A stretch of 64,000 nucleotides of DNA from Silene conica (Eukaryota; Streptophyta; Magnoliopsida; Caryophyllales; Caryophyllaceae). The notes under the pieces were generated by a model. It did no database searches. It worked only from the letters and a program-made list of their open reading frames with translations, and had not been told where the DNA came from. The stretch is taken from contig CM055312.2 of assembly GCA_029255685.2 (NCBI GenBank), forward strand, positions 892,649-956,648. The letters run 5' to 3'. Each line of letters opens with the position of its first letter. Positions within the stretch are counted from its first letter, which is position 1. The translations under genes and the position numbers were made by a program. This document shows, one piece after another, positions 50,226 through 61,934 of this stretch.

Positions 50226-50474
50226 TTCCCTCCATTTTTATCCAAGTGATACATAAGGTTTTTGTACACTATTCACAAGTTAACCTTCAATTTCAATTTT
50301 CTCTCAATACGTAAGAAAAAACATATTCATGTGGGATCTTGTTTAATTCGTCTTTACGAGTACATTGAAAATATATAATTTTTACAAATACGTAGCTAAA
50401 GATATTAAGCACGTAAAACGTGCGTTGGCAAACGTGCAAAAAGAAATGTATCACTTGGATAAAAATGGAGGGAG
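50226..50474. mobile_element. Stowaway-type MITE upstream of KRP
   Basis: 249 bp with long inverted ends: TTCCCTCCATTTTTATCCAA followed by GTGATACAT, mirrored at the right end. TA duplication at 50224-50225 and 50475-50476. It ends 323 bp before the KRP start codon. Confidence 0.9.
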
Positions 50475-50797
50475 TAATATACACTCCTAAGTCCTCACGA
50501 GTCACGGAATACCAAATACAGTACAACGTACCACATTTGTACCCTAATTTCCCCGTAATACCCTTTTCTTCCCCTCTTTTAAACCCTAAATTTCTCTTCC
50601 CTCTCCCCTCATTTTCTCACTTTTACAAATTCCTCTTCATCCCGCCCTTTCCCTCCCTACAAAAATTCACCAAAAATTTTAATTTTCGTAGTTGCTCTTT
50701 CATACACAGTTTCTTCCGAATCATACCCGTATTATTAATATTAATATTAATTTTAATACTAATAATAATAATAACAGTAAGAAGAATAAGAATAATA

Positions 50798-53690
50798 ATG
50801 GGAAAGTACATGAAGAAAGTATCATCAGTAATGGAGATACTACCAAACCATTCTTCTTCAACGTCATCTTCTTCCTCTTCAGTTGGTTTTCGTACTCGGG
50901 CTCGGACCCTTTCACTTCAACCTAACCCGGAACTCTCTTACCTTCAGCTTCGCAACCGCCGTCTCGAGAAACCTTCATTTCCTACTTCCACCGCCGTAAA
51001 AGGGTCGGAGGGTCAGCGGAAGGTCCGGGTCGGGTCCGAGTTTGCTGGGTCCGGTAAAGGTTCTTTTGAGGAAGAGAATAATTTGGAGTTTGATTCTACT
51101 AAAAGGTTTGATATTTTTTTATTATTTTGTTGGGAATTTTGATTTGTGGGTTTTGTTTATTGGTGTCTAAATTTAATTGGGTTTTGCTCGTATTTTGTTA
51201 CGATTTAGGTTTTTGAGAGACGGTTTTTCATTAAATTTGCTCAGTGACGGTTTCTCGTTAAATTTAATTAGTTTTCACTAATTTGGCTGTTTTGTTTGAT
51301 TTTTTTAGGTGGAAAAATCTGGGTTTTGTTCATTAGACGTTTAATTTATTTGGGTTTTGCTTGAATTATTAACTTGGAGTGTGATTAATTAGTTTAAGCT
51401 GAATTTAATTAATTTTGCTAATTTCTGTGTGTTAACTTTTTAATTAGGGTTAAAAAAGGGGTTTTTATACTCACTTTTTTAGTGCGTTCACATTCAATAA
51501 AGGACACCTTTAGTCTTAAATATTCCAAAAAAATTATCAAAAAAATGTTCATGTTTTTTTTTTTCCTTTTTTCTTTTGTTAAAAAAAAGTATAAAAAAGA
51601 GAAAAATATAATGTTGAAAACTAGGCTAAGTTGTTTGTGGGTGACATCTATCAATCAGCTCAACATTAGATCTAGAACAAATTACTTGTATAAAGTTGTT
51701 AATTTATCCATCTTTAGCTTGTAACGGATAACGGGTCTTCAACGAGAATTTGTGTGACTAAATACTCCCTCCATTCAACTTTATACTAGTATTCTACGCA
51801 TTTCTAATTTGTACACTATTGTTTGATTCGTCTTTAGGGGGAAATACATTAAAAATATTAAACTTTTATAACTTTTGCAATAATGTAGTTAATGATATTT
51901 AACTCGTAAAATAAGTGTTGTCAAACGGGAAATAAGATACGTGTAGCGTGGAGTTGAATGGAGGGAGTACGAGTCGATGTTACGAGTTGAATCAAAAATA
52001 GTGATGGGGCCAATGTATAAGTTTTGGAGTGCACAAAATTAGTGTATGAAAGTCTCTTAATCAGGAAGTTGAACCAGAATTATTGTTCAGAAACTTTCCA
52101 ACAAAATTTCAACAATTTGAATTAATAAACTTGATTGTATTATTCATATTTTTGGGCATATAATTATACATATTTATAAATGGGCCAAACTTATAAGATG
52201 CCAAATAATATCCAAATATGAAAACAACTTATGCATTTGGTTTTTCCTGTTCATTCAATGCATGCCCCCCCCCACATTAACCTATCTTGTTCCCCTTTCA
52301 CCCTGTTGCTTTCTTCTGCAAGTTTTTATGTTTACTGTCCCGTGACTAGTCGATATCGTCTTTCCTGAGTTATTCGTGAGGGAGTTTGATGTACGCAGCC
52401 TGAACCCTTCACGGTGTGTTCATTTTGGTTTTGAAATGGAAGTATTGTAAAGTTGGGGACCAAAATCGCGTTTCCCGAGTTAGTCGAGAGGCATTCTGAT
52501 GTACGCGGTCCAAACCCTTTGAATTGGTAATAAAGAACAAAGCTTAATGATCTATGCTATCTAATGGCTTGATATTACTTGACCCGTCTTCAGTTTGTGA
52601 TGGGTATGTCCGTCTTCAATGAGAAATTGTGATTTTGTTTTTGGTTTTGCGATGAGGTACTGTCAAGTTGGGGACCATATACAAATTCAGAAACATGTAC
52701 TGATATAACAATGAAGTTATTATTATAACTTCATTGTTATAAGTTGTGAGTGTTGCAGGTGTTCTGATCCTATGCTCTTCTTCATGTAATTTCATTGTTC
52801 ATGGTTAATGCCATGTCCTTTTGAATGTTTTTCCTTGAAGTTGTGATGTTCTTTGGACCATCTCGTGTGGTTGTAAACTCGATTAATGCTGTTAAGGAGT
52901 AGTACAACTGTATGTGCATCAGAATGAACCAATTTATCGCATTAATTGCAGGGGCACTCGAGAGAGCACGCCTTGCAGCTCGATTAGAGACTCGGAAGCC
53001 ATTGCAACTCCCAGGTCAACTACCCGGCGTACATGCTCAGGTGCTGCAAACCGACATGCCCGTAATATGCAAAGGGCAATTCCAACTACTCTGGAGATGG
53101 AAGAGTTCTTTGTTGGCTTTGAGCTTCACCAGCAGGAACAGTTTCTGCAAAAGTATTGTTCTGTCTTAAACTACTCTTAGATCATGTTTATCAGTCGTTC
53201 CTTCAACCCTACCTAGACCGAGTTCCTGCATTAAAATACTTCTTAACCTACTTACTAGACCTAGTTCATGATTTTGTTTTTTATCAAGTCCTGGTTAGAC
53301 CTAAGAATTCCGACATTATTTTTGGTTAAATTGGAATCACGTATGGGGGACCACATGCAAATACCAAGTTGTTAAACATGTTCCAACAGGCCCATTTCAT
53401 ACCATCTGGAACGGAACTAGTTCCTATAATTTATTTTACTTTACTTTTTTATTTTAATTAATTTTTGTTATTCAAGACCTAGCCCTTGTTAGACCTACCT
53501 ATAAACGTAGTCTTATACTGTCAGCTAGGAACAATCCCGTTAAAGTCGGTCTTACTGTAATTCTATAGATAATTTGCAGACTAGATCTAAATTTACTGTA
53601 TTTCGAAAACCAAATTGCAGGTACAACTACGACATTGTGAACGATATACCTACATCTGGTCGCTACGAATGGGTGCGAGTAGACAACTGA
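50798..53690 (+). CDS. KRP: KIP-related protein, cyclin-dependent kinase inhibitor, three exons
   Basis: Exons 50798-51105, 52952-53152 and 53621-53690 join in phase to about 192 aa. The start MGKYMKK is the conserved KRP N-terminus; an upstream in-frame ATG at 50420 lies in a Stowaway element and is unlikely. Conserved pieces are GFRTRARTLSL (residues 30-40), YLQLRNRRLEK (about 48-58), STPCSSIRDSEAIATPRSTT, and the C-terminal CDI domain: EMEEFF...QQEQFLQKYNYD then GRYEWVRVDN at the very end. KRPs bind cyclin D/CDKA complexes in the nucleus and restrain the G1/S step and endocycling. Intron 1 (1.85 kb) holds a Stowaway element, a diverged duplication and a perfect palindrome. All key residues are present. 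The exact KRP subclass cannot be told. Confidence 0.93.
51765..51967. mobile_element. Stowaway-type MITE in KRP intron 1
   Basis: 203 bp; left CTCCCTCCATTCAACTTTAT, right complement CTCCCTCCATTCAACTCCAC; TA at 51763-51764 and 51968-51969. The interior shares ACATTRAAAATAT and TAGYTAATGATATT phrases with 50226-50474, so both are one family. Confidence 0.88.
52362..52521. repeat. Diverged direct duplication in KRP intron 1
   Basis: TTTCCTGAGTTATTCGTGAG...GATGTACGCAGCCTGAACCC at 52362-52412 is repeated, with changes, at 52471-52521. Confidence 0.75.
52704..52741. repeat. Perfect 17-bp-arm palindrome in KRP intron 1
   Basis: The arm TATAACAATGAAGTTAT (52704-52720) is followed by loop TATT and its exact complement (52725-52741). 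It lies 210 bp before exon 2. Confidence 0.9.
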
Positions 53691-54229
53691 GAAAGAAAAT
53701 CTGCAGACGGAGGTTGGATTCGAGTTCCTGCCGCAGAAAATTGCACAGTTACATGAATCCTGGAATAGGAAACCAAGAAAGGATGGTAATCTGTATTTGT
53801 AACATAAAGAAGAAGAAGAGCTAACTACATGTGTAGCCATAACACCTCTAGGTAGCTTAGCTTAGCTTAGCAGCTATTAGACTGGTATTACTGTATTATT
53901 AGCTCTTAGATTATTAGCTCTTAGATTTCTGTAGTCAGATTAAATGATTTCTGGATTAGGGTCTATTAATGGATATGCTTAGTTAAGGTATACCATTTTG
54001 TAATCTTTAGTAGATTTCGTTATCATTAATTATTCCGACTTAATTTGAAATTCGCAAACTTTATCGTAATAAATAAATCAAATAAAACGGTTGTGTGGAA
54101 TGCACTAGTATTGGACGATTATAATGTTGACGGGATTCTACACCTAAAACCCTCGTGCGAACATTATGCGATATCTCTCTTTAGCTTTGGATTCCAAGCC
54201 CTAATGGAACTTGCTTTTTAGGATGTTTA

Positions 54230-54657
54230 TTCATGGTTCGGTTCACCGAACTGCATATTTAATTCGGTTTACCCATGGTTTGGTTTGACCATCGAACCTA
54301 AACCCCACCGTTTCTAAAAATTACAAATGGTTCGGCTCACCACTTTAAACGGTTATTTGCGATTCGGTTACCGGATAATCTATAAACGTGCTAGATATAT
54401 TTTTTTTCTTTAGTTTAGTTTAATTAAATTTTAATTAGTTATAATCAACAATAAAGTTAATTAGTGAAACTTTAATATTAATCAATTTAACAATTTTTTG
54501 AATTTGAAAACACTAAGAAAAATAAACGAAAGTATTTTATTTTTTTTGCTTACTTTTTTGTGAAACGGTTCGTTTCGGTAAACCTCTTTACTAAAATTGT
54601 AAACTTTAATCGAACCTTGTCCATGATAAATTTAACGGTTCGATTCACCGAACCACT
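54230..54657. mobile_element. Element with GGTTCGGTTCACCGAAC termini, unclassified
   Basis: The left part has GGTTCGGTTCACCGAAC and repeated CGGTTT/GGTTCGG phrases; the right part ends GGTTCGATTCACCGAACC. The interior (54390-54540) is AT-rich. Such palindromic repeats are common as non-autonomous DNA elements, possibly hAT-related; the limits are approximate. Confidence 0.45.
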
Positions 54658-54792
54658 CTATCAAAACAGTTTTGTTCATCGCTTAAAAATGTACAATTTT
54701 TCAATTCAATTATTACAACTCGGTTATTATCGATTTATTCTAACCCAAGACATTCTCCCGTTTGTGACTCATTATCATTTGTTTCTTCAGTA

Positions 54793-54888
54793 AGTCTTGC
54801 TTGCGACGGGTCACCATTTGTGACGGATATTTTGTGAGATAAAATGGATAGAAAATAAGTTGGTGGAGAAAGGGGACCACATGAATAG
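54793..54888. mobile_element. Truncated copy of the GACGGGT-type MITE
   Basis: Matches the left half of 18852-19035 closely (GTCTTGCTTGCGACGGGTCA ... GGGGACCACATGAATAG) and then breaks off. Confidence 0.8.
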
Positions 54889-56412
54889 CTCAGTTTCAAA
54901 TTTGTGATTGATAATATGGGCACCAAGTGTTTTGCCTTAATTGAACAAGACACTACTCTGCACAAATGTTTCTAAAGTTTATCTGACCAAGAAGGTTATG
55001 TCACATTAGTTCTTGGCTCTGCCTCAACTTTTGGACTCTATATTCCTAACTAGTCTTGTGACATGAGCAATTTCTACTTACATCAAATTTTGAGAAAAAC
55101 AATGCATTTTCCCTACCTCAATTTCAACTCTTTTTTTGTCTAATTTTCGAAATTTCCGGCTTTAGGCTTTATTTTTTTTGGGTTGAACTGGAACAAAACT
55201 GAACTTATATAATTTGAAACTGAGCTGAATTGAACTTATAGGAAGCTCTAAACCCTTTTTTTCATGTTGATTTTACACAGTATATTTAAACCGGAAGCTC
55301 TAAACCCTTTTTTTCTCAAATTAAATATCTACTACGTGATAGTTAATACTGCGCAATAAATAGCGAAAATAAAAAGGGAATTGAGAGGATCCACTTACTT
55401 CTTGTTAGCATATTATTTAACACGAAAAATCCGTGTATTCTTCAAAAGGATTATATTCTTTACCACCTAAACCTTCATAATGGAGGTATTATGGACAATA
55501 GGTCCAAGGATCGAATCCCCCTCTTCTATTCCTCCGTTGAACCAAAAAAAAATAATATTCCATTGGATTGGATTTAGATTAAAGAGTTTGATCCTCCCGA
55601 ATGACACGAGAATTTCTCATTTCACTCCTTTTTCAGTTACACCTATAAGTCTCCAACATAAATTCTCATTTGTAACGGACACTTTTCATCAAAAATTTAT
55701 AACTTTTTAAAAGCTACCTGTAGAAAAGAGATTATAAAAAATCACAAGTTTATAACGGTTACAACAAAGATTTAGGTAGAATTATGCCAAAACAAATGAC
55801 ATATAGATATAACGGTATGCAAGGCTTGGAATGCATGGTGTCATATAATGATATAATCCTGAATTTGTGATGGTGCAGTAGGTTAGCACTGCAGTTTTGT
55901 GTGTGTAAATTTTCGAAATAATAAATCTCTTGTGACGGGTATAGTATATCCATCACAAGCTTGCGACGGGTTAAGTACAACCACTAGTTTAGATAAGACA
56001 TAAATAAAAGTGCATAGAAAATTACAAATACTTTGTCTTTATCTTTCTAAATGAATTTTATTTAATCCGTTACAAACTTGCGACGGATATTGTCGTCGAG
56101 AATTGTGTTTTCGAAATGTGCTACGTACTCTTGTTTGTTTGTTTGTTTTCCACCCTAAGTGATACACCAAATAGTGTTGGACTAATATATGACAAATTTA
56201 TGCATAGCCTACCATTGGTTAGCTTATGTTGCTACATGTGCTCTTATCAATAGAAACAAAGTAAAATTATTTTGGAATTTTAAGAGCTAAAACAAGCACC
56301 AAATAAAAACAAATTAAATTATTTTGGAATTTTATGAGCTAAAACAAGCACTATTATAATTGTGGGACGGTTGTATTTCGTGGTTTTTTTTTTTCAAAAT
56401 ATGACCATGATT

Positions 56413-56595
56413 TTAGTGAATGAGAGCCTTGGCGCACCGATTAAGGTGTTGCTTTGTGACCGTGAGGTCACGCGTTTACGCCCTGGGAGCGGCCTATTGC
56501 CAGAATGACAAGGGAAGGCTTGCCCCCATTACACCCTTGTAGTGGGCCCTTCCTCGGACCCTCGTCTAGCAGGGACGCCGCCGGGCTGCCCTTTT
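56413..56595 (+). mobile_element. Au-type SINE with target duplication
   Basis: tRNA-derived head: box A-like TTGGCGCACCGATTAAGG (from about 56429) and box B-like GGTCACGCGTTTACGCC (56466-56482). A body with CTTGCCCCCATTACACCCTT and CCCTTCCTCGGACCCTCG follows, ending in GGGCTGCCCTTTT, the characteristic 3' end of Au SINEs. Flanked by TATGACCATGATT (56400-56412) and TATGACCATTATT (56596-56608), one mismatch. Confidence 0.88.
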
Positions 56596-56621
56596 TATGA
56601 CCATTATTAGATACGAAAGTA

Positions 56622-56816
56622 CTCCCTCCGATTTCCTATGATGTTCGCTCTTTCCGTTTTGGTCTAATTACATGTTGTTCCCTCTTTCCTCTTTTGGACA
56701 ACTTTGTGTGGTCCAAAATGAATTTCATGTGGGGTATGTGTATTGTGTGGTCCAAATTGATTTCCTTATTTTTTGGGTTAAAATCAAAAGGGAACAACAC
56801 AGGAAATCGGAGGGAG
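56622..56816. mobile_element. Stowaway-type MITE
   Basis: 195 bp; left CTCCCTCCGATTTCCTATGA, right complement CTCCCTCCGATTTCCTGTGT; TA on both sides (56620-56621, 56817-56818). The interior GTGTGGTCCAAAATGAATTT is shared with 45961-46157. It lies 14 bp from the Au SINE target duplicate. Confidence 0.9.
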
Positions 56817-57431
56817 TATTTAATAGGTGTCTTAACTTCATTCCAAAATAACCCAACCAAACATTCCAAAACGATATCTCTATCAGTTAATATACAAAAT
56901 TACTTTTTCAGATACGGACTTTACTCCTTCACGTACGGAATATTCGAAACAGAAAGGGCATGCATTTAATGAAGAAATGGTGAAAGGAGCAATTCAAGTG
57001 ATGAATGATGAAGACACACACTCTTCATTCAGGTGATGCATTTATGTCAGAGATTTCCCTCAAATAAGGGACCCCCTAAGCCCTTGTTTTCAGTTTTTTC
57101 ACCTTTGTCACTCTTTGTACATTTTTTCCCATAAATAATAATGACCGTCGTGGCATCGTACTATTATATTCTTCTTCCGTTCGTTTCATTTCCATACATT
57201 ATTCGAATTCCTTTTACATATTTTAAACAAACGTATGTGACATGAACGACTATTATAAACGGTCTTACAGGAAAATTACTGGTACCTCATCGACCCTTTT
57301 GTTACACCAATCATAAAACCTGCATTGATGATTTCTGATGCAAAAGAGTAGTCAGCAGAGAAACGGCTTTGGCTAATTGGGAGTTGGGACGGAGGGAGTA
57401 TCATTATAAGTCGTATATTATCCCTAACCAC

Positions 57432-57790
57432 CTAGGTAGCACGGACACTTCCCCTAATTAGCCGTCCCGTGTCCGATACTCGGACACCCGACACTCGTTG
57501 GACACATGGCTAAACATATTATAGTTTAGGCGAGCAATAAAATTTTAAAAAAGATCGATTAGAAGATGAGTTTGGGTGGGAAAATGAGAATTGGTTATAG
57601 TAAAGGTCGAATTGTACCTTACTTGTTTAGATTTAGTTTCAAATATAACATAAAAATGAAATTATACGTTATTTATAACCATAAAATATATATTTTATTA
57701 TATTTAAATGGCGTGTCTCGTGTCCTAAATTTCATGAGGTGCCGTGTCACGTGTCCGTGTCGTGTCCGTGTCCGTTTTGGTGCTACCTAG
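57432..57790. mobile_element. Dispersed inverted-repeat element, copy 2 of 2
   Basis: 359 bp. It starts CTAGGTAGCACGGACAC and ends GTCCGTTTTGGTGCTACCTAG-like, so the termini are inverted repeats of about 10 bp plus a GGACAC box. It matches 19980-20312 throughout, with an additional GTGTCCGTGTCGTGTCC expansion near the right end. Confidence 0.8.
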
Positions 57791-58194
57791 ACAACCACAG
57801 ATGAAGCCGAAGACAATTAAGGGTAGATAGTGTTTCAGTCACAGCCTGAGACCCGGTGCTGCGGTGAGCATCAGAAGAGGAAACAAAATAGCAGGCTAGT
57901 CAGTCATCAGCAAATTCTGAATCGAACTTGAGTTGAGTCGAGTGCCTTAACCAAATGGTCGAGAGATATAGGGTCCGAAATCAACGTTGGACACGACAGT
58001 AAAATGGAATTTTTATTAATTACAAGATGGTGTTCCAGTAAAATCATTTGTGATGGAAAAGAGTTCAATATATTTTGGTTGATGAATTTCTGTCCTACAA
58101 CTCTACAAGCATGTGACAAGATAAGAGAATTAAATTATCATCAACTGCATTTGTACCTTAATGCACGGGAACGAGTGAACGACTGCTGTTTTTC

Positions 58195-61100
58195 TCAAGG
58201 AGATGGCAATTGCTTCATGTGCTTCGGCTCTGTCATTTCAAGTTCTATTCCATTGGTATCGGAAGGCTTCTCATCAGCTTCTGTTGCCATCCTTCTGATC
58301 TTATCATGCTGTATGGCCCGCAGCTCGTACCTGGCATTAAAGGAGGGCATCCAGGTTAATAAATACTCTGCATTCTCATCTGAACACAATGTTTTATCCC
58401 TCATTCTCTCCATAGTTTTCAGACCAGTTTTGATGCTTCCATGAGAACTTCCAACACAATGGCGCATGTATGAAAATCGTTTACACCATTTCAACACAAC
58501 GATTCCAACAAAATTAACAATCAACAATGTCTCAAGGGCCCTTGAAAATGACAGGGTAGCGGCTCAAACCTACATACCGTACCCCAATGCTGTTGCAGGG
58601 TGGCTCATAATGTATATTGCATCAACTATTTCTCCATAAAAAAATACCACAAACTACGCGAGCTTCAATTTTTGCCAAGGATTCTAGCAGTTGCAGTAAT
58701 GCATAGACAATCGACAAAGTACCCCTATTACACAGCATATTGCTATCAATCTTCCGTCATAAATACCAAAACATCGCATGAGTAATATCTTGAGATAGCT
58801 ACAAATTATTATTAGAACTATTTGCAGGCATGTATATCTTACTTACTCTGTCAAATGGTTCTTAACAAGGGAAAAATATATTCTCCAGAATTGCCGCTCC
58901 TTCAAGTGTCGAGGACATAATGTGTATCTTAGTTGTGACAATTCCTGCAGGAGGGAAACGTCTGTTTATAAAACCACAGGGTTGAGAGAATGTCAAGTAA
59001 ACACCGCATATAACTCAGACGTGTCATATGAAAAATCTTAGCAGGTGTCATGCTTTAAGGTTTGGGGTGCAATTCAGAGATTGGACGTCAATTTAGCTAA
59101 TTTGTTCGCTAGAGTTAAAAATCTGAGGAGACCTTTGCGGCCAAGGACAAATTCTTATAATGTTGAATAAGTTAGGAATCGGTTTAACTGCCACACTTCA
59201 GAATCCCGTATCTAAATGAGCACCTTGCCAGTTGCACAGATTATTAATTTAAGAACTAAATCTTAAATCGTATTTCTAGACATCTCTGCTTAGGCCCTGT
59301 TCTTCCCGGCTTAATTTCAGCTCCTTTCAATTTCGCTTGGTTGTATTTCGGAGGTTTTATTTACGTTCAATCAATTATGTTCAATTAATCTCTTCACAAA
59401 ATTAACTTTTAATTCAACTAAATTCACTTTAGCTCAATTTCACACAATTTAGTTCAATTAAGCTCTACTCCAATTAATGCAATTCAGCTCGTTTCAGCCA
59501 AAAAGAACAGGGCCTTACTGAGTTAAAAGATTTTGAGGTCACTTAAACCTAAGTCGTTAACTTGCAATCAACAGATACTCAGCAGTTAGCAACTAAGGTG
59601 GAGGAAAGGTAGGGCAACAATTTCCTTTGTTAGTAAATTGGAATTGACGGAAATGGAGGATCCATTACTCATACGAACCAAATTGAAATCCTTCCAACTT
59701 GGAAATACTGACCCAAGTCCCAAATCCCTCTTCCCTTCCTTCCTTAATATCCTATTCAAACAAACCCTTTCCCGCTTTTCATATACATATATCCTGCACC
59801 CACACTAGATAGCTTCCACATAGTTGATTAACCACATTCCTCTAATGTTCCTTTCCATAATTCGAACGTAGCACTGAGCTTCCTCAATCTCTGACTCTTG
59901 GTAACAATGACAGTCATCATGGTGATAACCGATAAAACACCTAAGATTACTATCCTAATCTGGAACTCAAACCCACCAACAAAATCATTTAGCAATGCCC
60001 TTACTGAATCACTCATTCAATCATGTTTCATATCGACAATAAGCAACCAGTGGAGGAGCTGGGATGAATAGCTGGTTCATGTTCTAATAAAAAAAGGTTT
60101 CGAGAGCTGATCAGGATATCAGATCCCATATTAACAACTGCTTAGCTCCATCTATATTTAGGTTTCTGAACTAAATCGGTTGCGGAGTTGGAAAAGGTGG
60201 ATTAAGGCATCCCTCCCCCCCACCCGGCCCCGAACTATAATATACTTTCCCTTATTCATTTAATAATCCGGCCCCCTCAAAATTGCTCTCCCATAACGAC
60301 AAATCCTGCCTCTGCTAGTGAATGCAACATGCAATCTACCTAAACCAAATATGTCAAGATTTCGCATATACCCTCTACCTTAATGCATAAACCAAAAGTC
60401 AAGTAAAAAACATAAGTACACAATCCACAAAACGAATACCATGTTATCAATAAACTTGTAACAAGGATGAACAAAGTTAATCACCTTGACTTTAGAGAGA
60501 ATCATAATAGCATGTTGTTGCTGCCACTCGGATAAATCCACCCGTATTCCACTTGTACTCGTTTGCATTGCATTGTTTTCCTCCTCTACAACAATGAAAC
60601 ACAATAAAGTTCCTATATTTCTCAATTCCATTCAAAAAATGCATCACTTCGCTTCGTTACAACAATCAAACACAATAAAGCTCAAACATTTCGCAATTCC
60701 ATCCAAAAAGATAGCATCAATTTGCTCTTCTAAACCAATCAAACACAATAAAGTTCCTATCTTTCTCAATTCCATTCAAAAAATGCATCACTTCGCTCCG
60801 TTACAACAATCAAACACAATGAAGTTCAAACATTTCCCAATTCCATCCAAAAAGATAGCATCAGTTTGCTCTTCTAAACCAATCAAACATAATAAAGTTC
60901 ATATTTTTCTCAATTCCATCCAAAAGAGTGCATCACTTCGCTCCGTTACAACAATCAAAGCTCAAACATTTCGCAATTCCATCCAAAAAGATAGCATCAA
61001 TTTGTTCTTCTAAACCAATCAAACATAATAAAGTTCATATCTTTCTCAATTCCATCCAAAAAAGTGCATCACTTCACTCCGTTACAACAATCAAACACAA

Positions 61101-61780
61101 TAAAGTTCAAACATTTCCCAATTCCATCCAAAAAAAATAGCATCAATTTGCTCATCTAAACCCATCAAACATAATAAAGTTCATATTTTTCTCAATTCCA
61201 TCCAAAAAAGTGCATCACTTGGCTCCGTTACAACAATCAAACACAATAAAGTTCAAACATTTCCCATTTCCATCCAAAAAAATAGCATCAATTTGCTCTT
61301 CTAAACCAATCAAACATAATAAAGTTCATATTTTTCTCAATACAACAACAACATTACCCAGTAGCTAAACTAAATGGCTCCAGCAAATTGAGAGGCAAGG
61401 GGGTCAGTGTACAGCCATACCCATCATATTTTTTCTCAAATACCATTCAAATATAGAATCATTTTGCTGCTCTAAACAATCAAACACAATAAAGTTCATA
61501 TCTTTCTTAATCCAATTCAAAACTAAAACAATAAAAACTCATGATAATCAAAACCCATCAAGTAAAAATGAAGAATTAATGTACCTGGGAGAGAGAAATT
61601 CTTGAAGGAATCAAAATTAAGGGTTTTGATTAATTGAATCAAGTGATTAGTAACACCATAGTATTCTTCTTCTTCAAGTTTACTGATACTAATTTGGAGG
61701 GATTTTGGTGTTTTGAGATTGTGGGTATCTTCCTTGTTGATTCTTGTGAAGCTCTTACGAAGCCATGAATACATAGCCAA
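58195..61780 (-). CDS. BSD-domain protein, four exons
   Basis: Minus-strand exons 61780-61585, 60585-60485, 58944-58847 and 58330-58195 join in phase to about 176 aa. After the start MAMYSWLRKSF (a second Met two codons later is also possible) comes LEEEEYYGVTNHLIQLIKTL. The BSD domain follows at about residues 78-127: DLSEWQQQHAIMILSKVK, ELSQLRYTLCPRHLKERQFW, then RIYFSLV, including the hallmark aromatic W..YF end. The C-terminus reads YELRAIQHDKIRRMA and an acidic tail. BSD domains occur in TFIIH p62, synapse-associated and DOS2-like proteins; the role of this small plant type is unknown to me. Intron 1 contains a minisatellite and intron 2 a MITE. Confidence 0.88.
59293..59514. mobile_element. 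PIF/Harbinger-type MITE in BSD-gene intron 2
   Basis: 222 bp and the best-preserved family member: it starts GGCCCTGTTCTTCCCGGCTT and ends AAAAAGAACAGGGCC, with TTA at 59290-59292 and 59515-59517. The interior has AATTTCAGCTCCTTTCAATT and CAGCTCGTTTCAGCC. Confidence 0.93.
60597..61340. repeat. Higher-order minisatellite in BSD-gene intron 1
   Basis: About five copies of a ~144-bp unit start at 60597, 60741, 60884, 61021, 61167 and 61311 (phrase AAACAYAATAAAGTTC). Each unit is itself two related ~70-bp halves: one contains TGCATCACTTCGCTCCGTTA, the other ATAGCATCAATTTGCTCTTC. Confidence 0.92.
61338..61430. mobile_element. SINE-like fragment in BSD-gene intron 1
   Basis: ATACAACAACAACATTACCC followed by GGCAAGGGGGTCAGTGTACA and GCCATACCC is a phrase of plant SINE 3' regions read on the minus strand ((TTG)n tail). 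It sits at the end of the minisatellite. Confidence 0.5.
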
Positions 61781-61934
61781 CTTGGTTTAAACTCCTTTTC
61801 GATCGGGAGAAGTTCTTCAAGACTTCAACTTTCAATTTTGCCGAATTTTTTACATCAACTCGGGTGGATACTAGACAGTAGTGTGATTATTTGGTAGGTC
61901 CGTTTGGTTTAAATATTAGGATCGGTACAAAATA

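Larger units (their letters stand above)
53691..58194. other. Intergenic region between KRP and the BSD gene
   Basis: About 53691-54000 is likely KRP 3' untranslated sequence (it includes a small TTAGC/TTAGCTCTTAGA repeat near 53860-53930). The rest holds a GGTTCGGTTCACCGAAC-type element (54230-54657), a truncated MITE (54793-54888), an Au-type SINE, a Stowaway element and a dispersed repeat. No coding sequence is recognised. From 54889 to 56400 only scattered GACGGGT/CCGTCACAAGC pieces near 55930-56110 are visible. Confidence 0.6.

Noticed and set aside
50420..50797. Longer N-terminus for KRP from an upstream ATG
   Set aside because: The added residues come from a Stowaway element end and a pyrimidine-rich leader; KRP proteins start at MGKYMKK-type sequences.
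56427..56500. Possible tRNA gene
   Set aside because: Box A and B are present but there is no cloverleaf, and the rest matches an Au-type SINE with target duplication.
57170..57402. Possible further Stowaway element
   Set aside because: A right end GGACGGAGGGAGTA is clear, but the left end (TTCTTCCGTTCG) does not pair well with it; could be two different remnants.
59828..60016. Small minus-strand frame with a hydrophobic stretch in BSD intron 2
   Set aside because: No family recognised, not in phase with the flanking exons and without good splice sites.
60486..61140. Repetitive 'protein' on the plus strand
   Set aside because: It is the intronic minisatellite of the minus-strand BSD gene read in the wrong direction.
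60597..61340. CRISPR-like regular repeat
   Set aside because: Units are tandem with no unique spacers, and the DNA is a plant nuclear intron.
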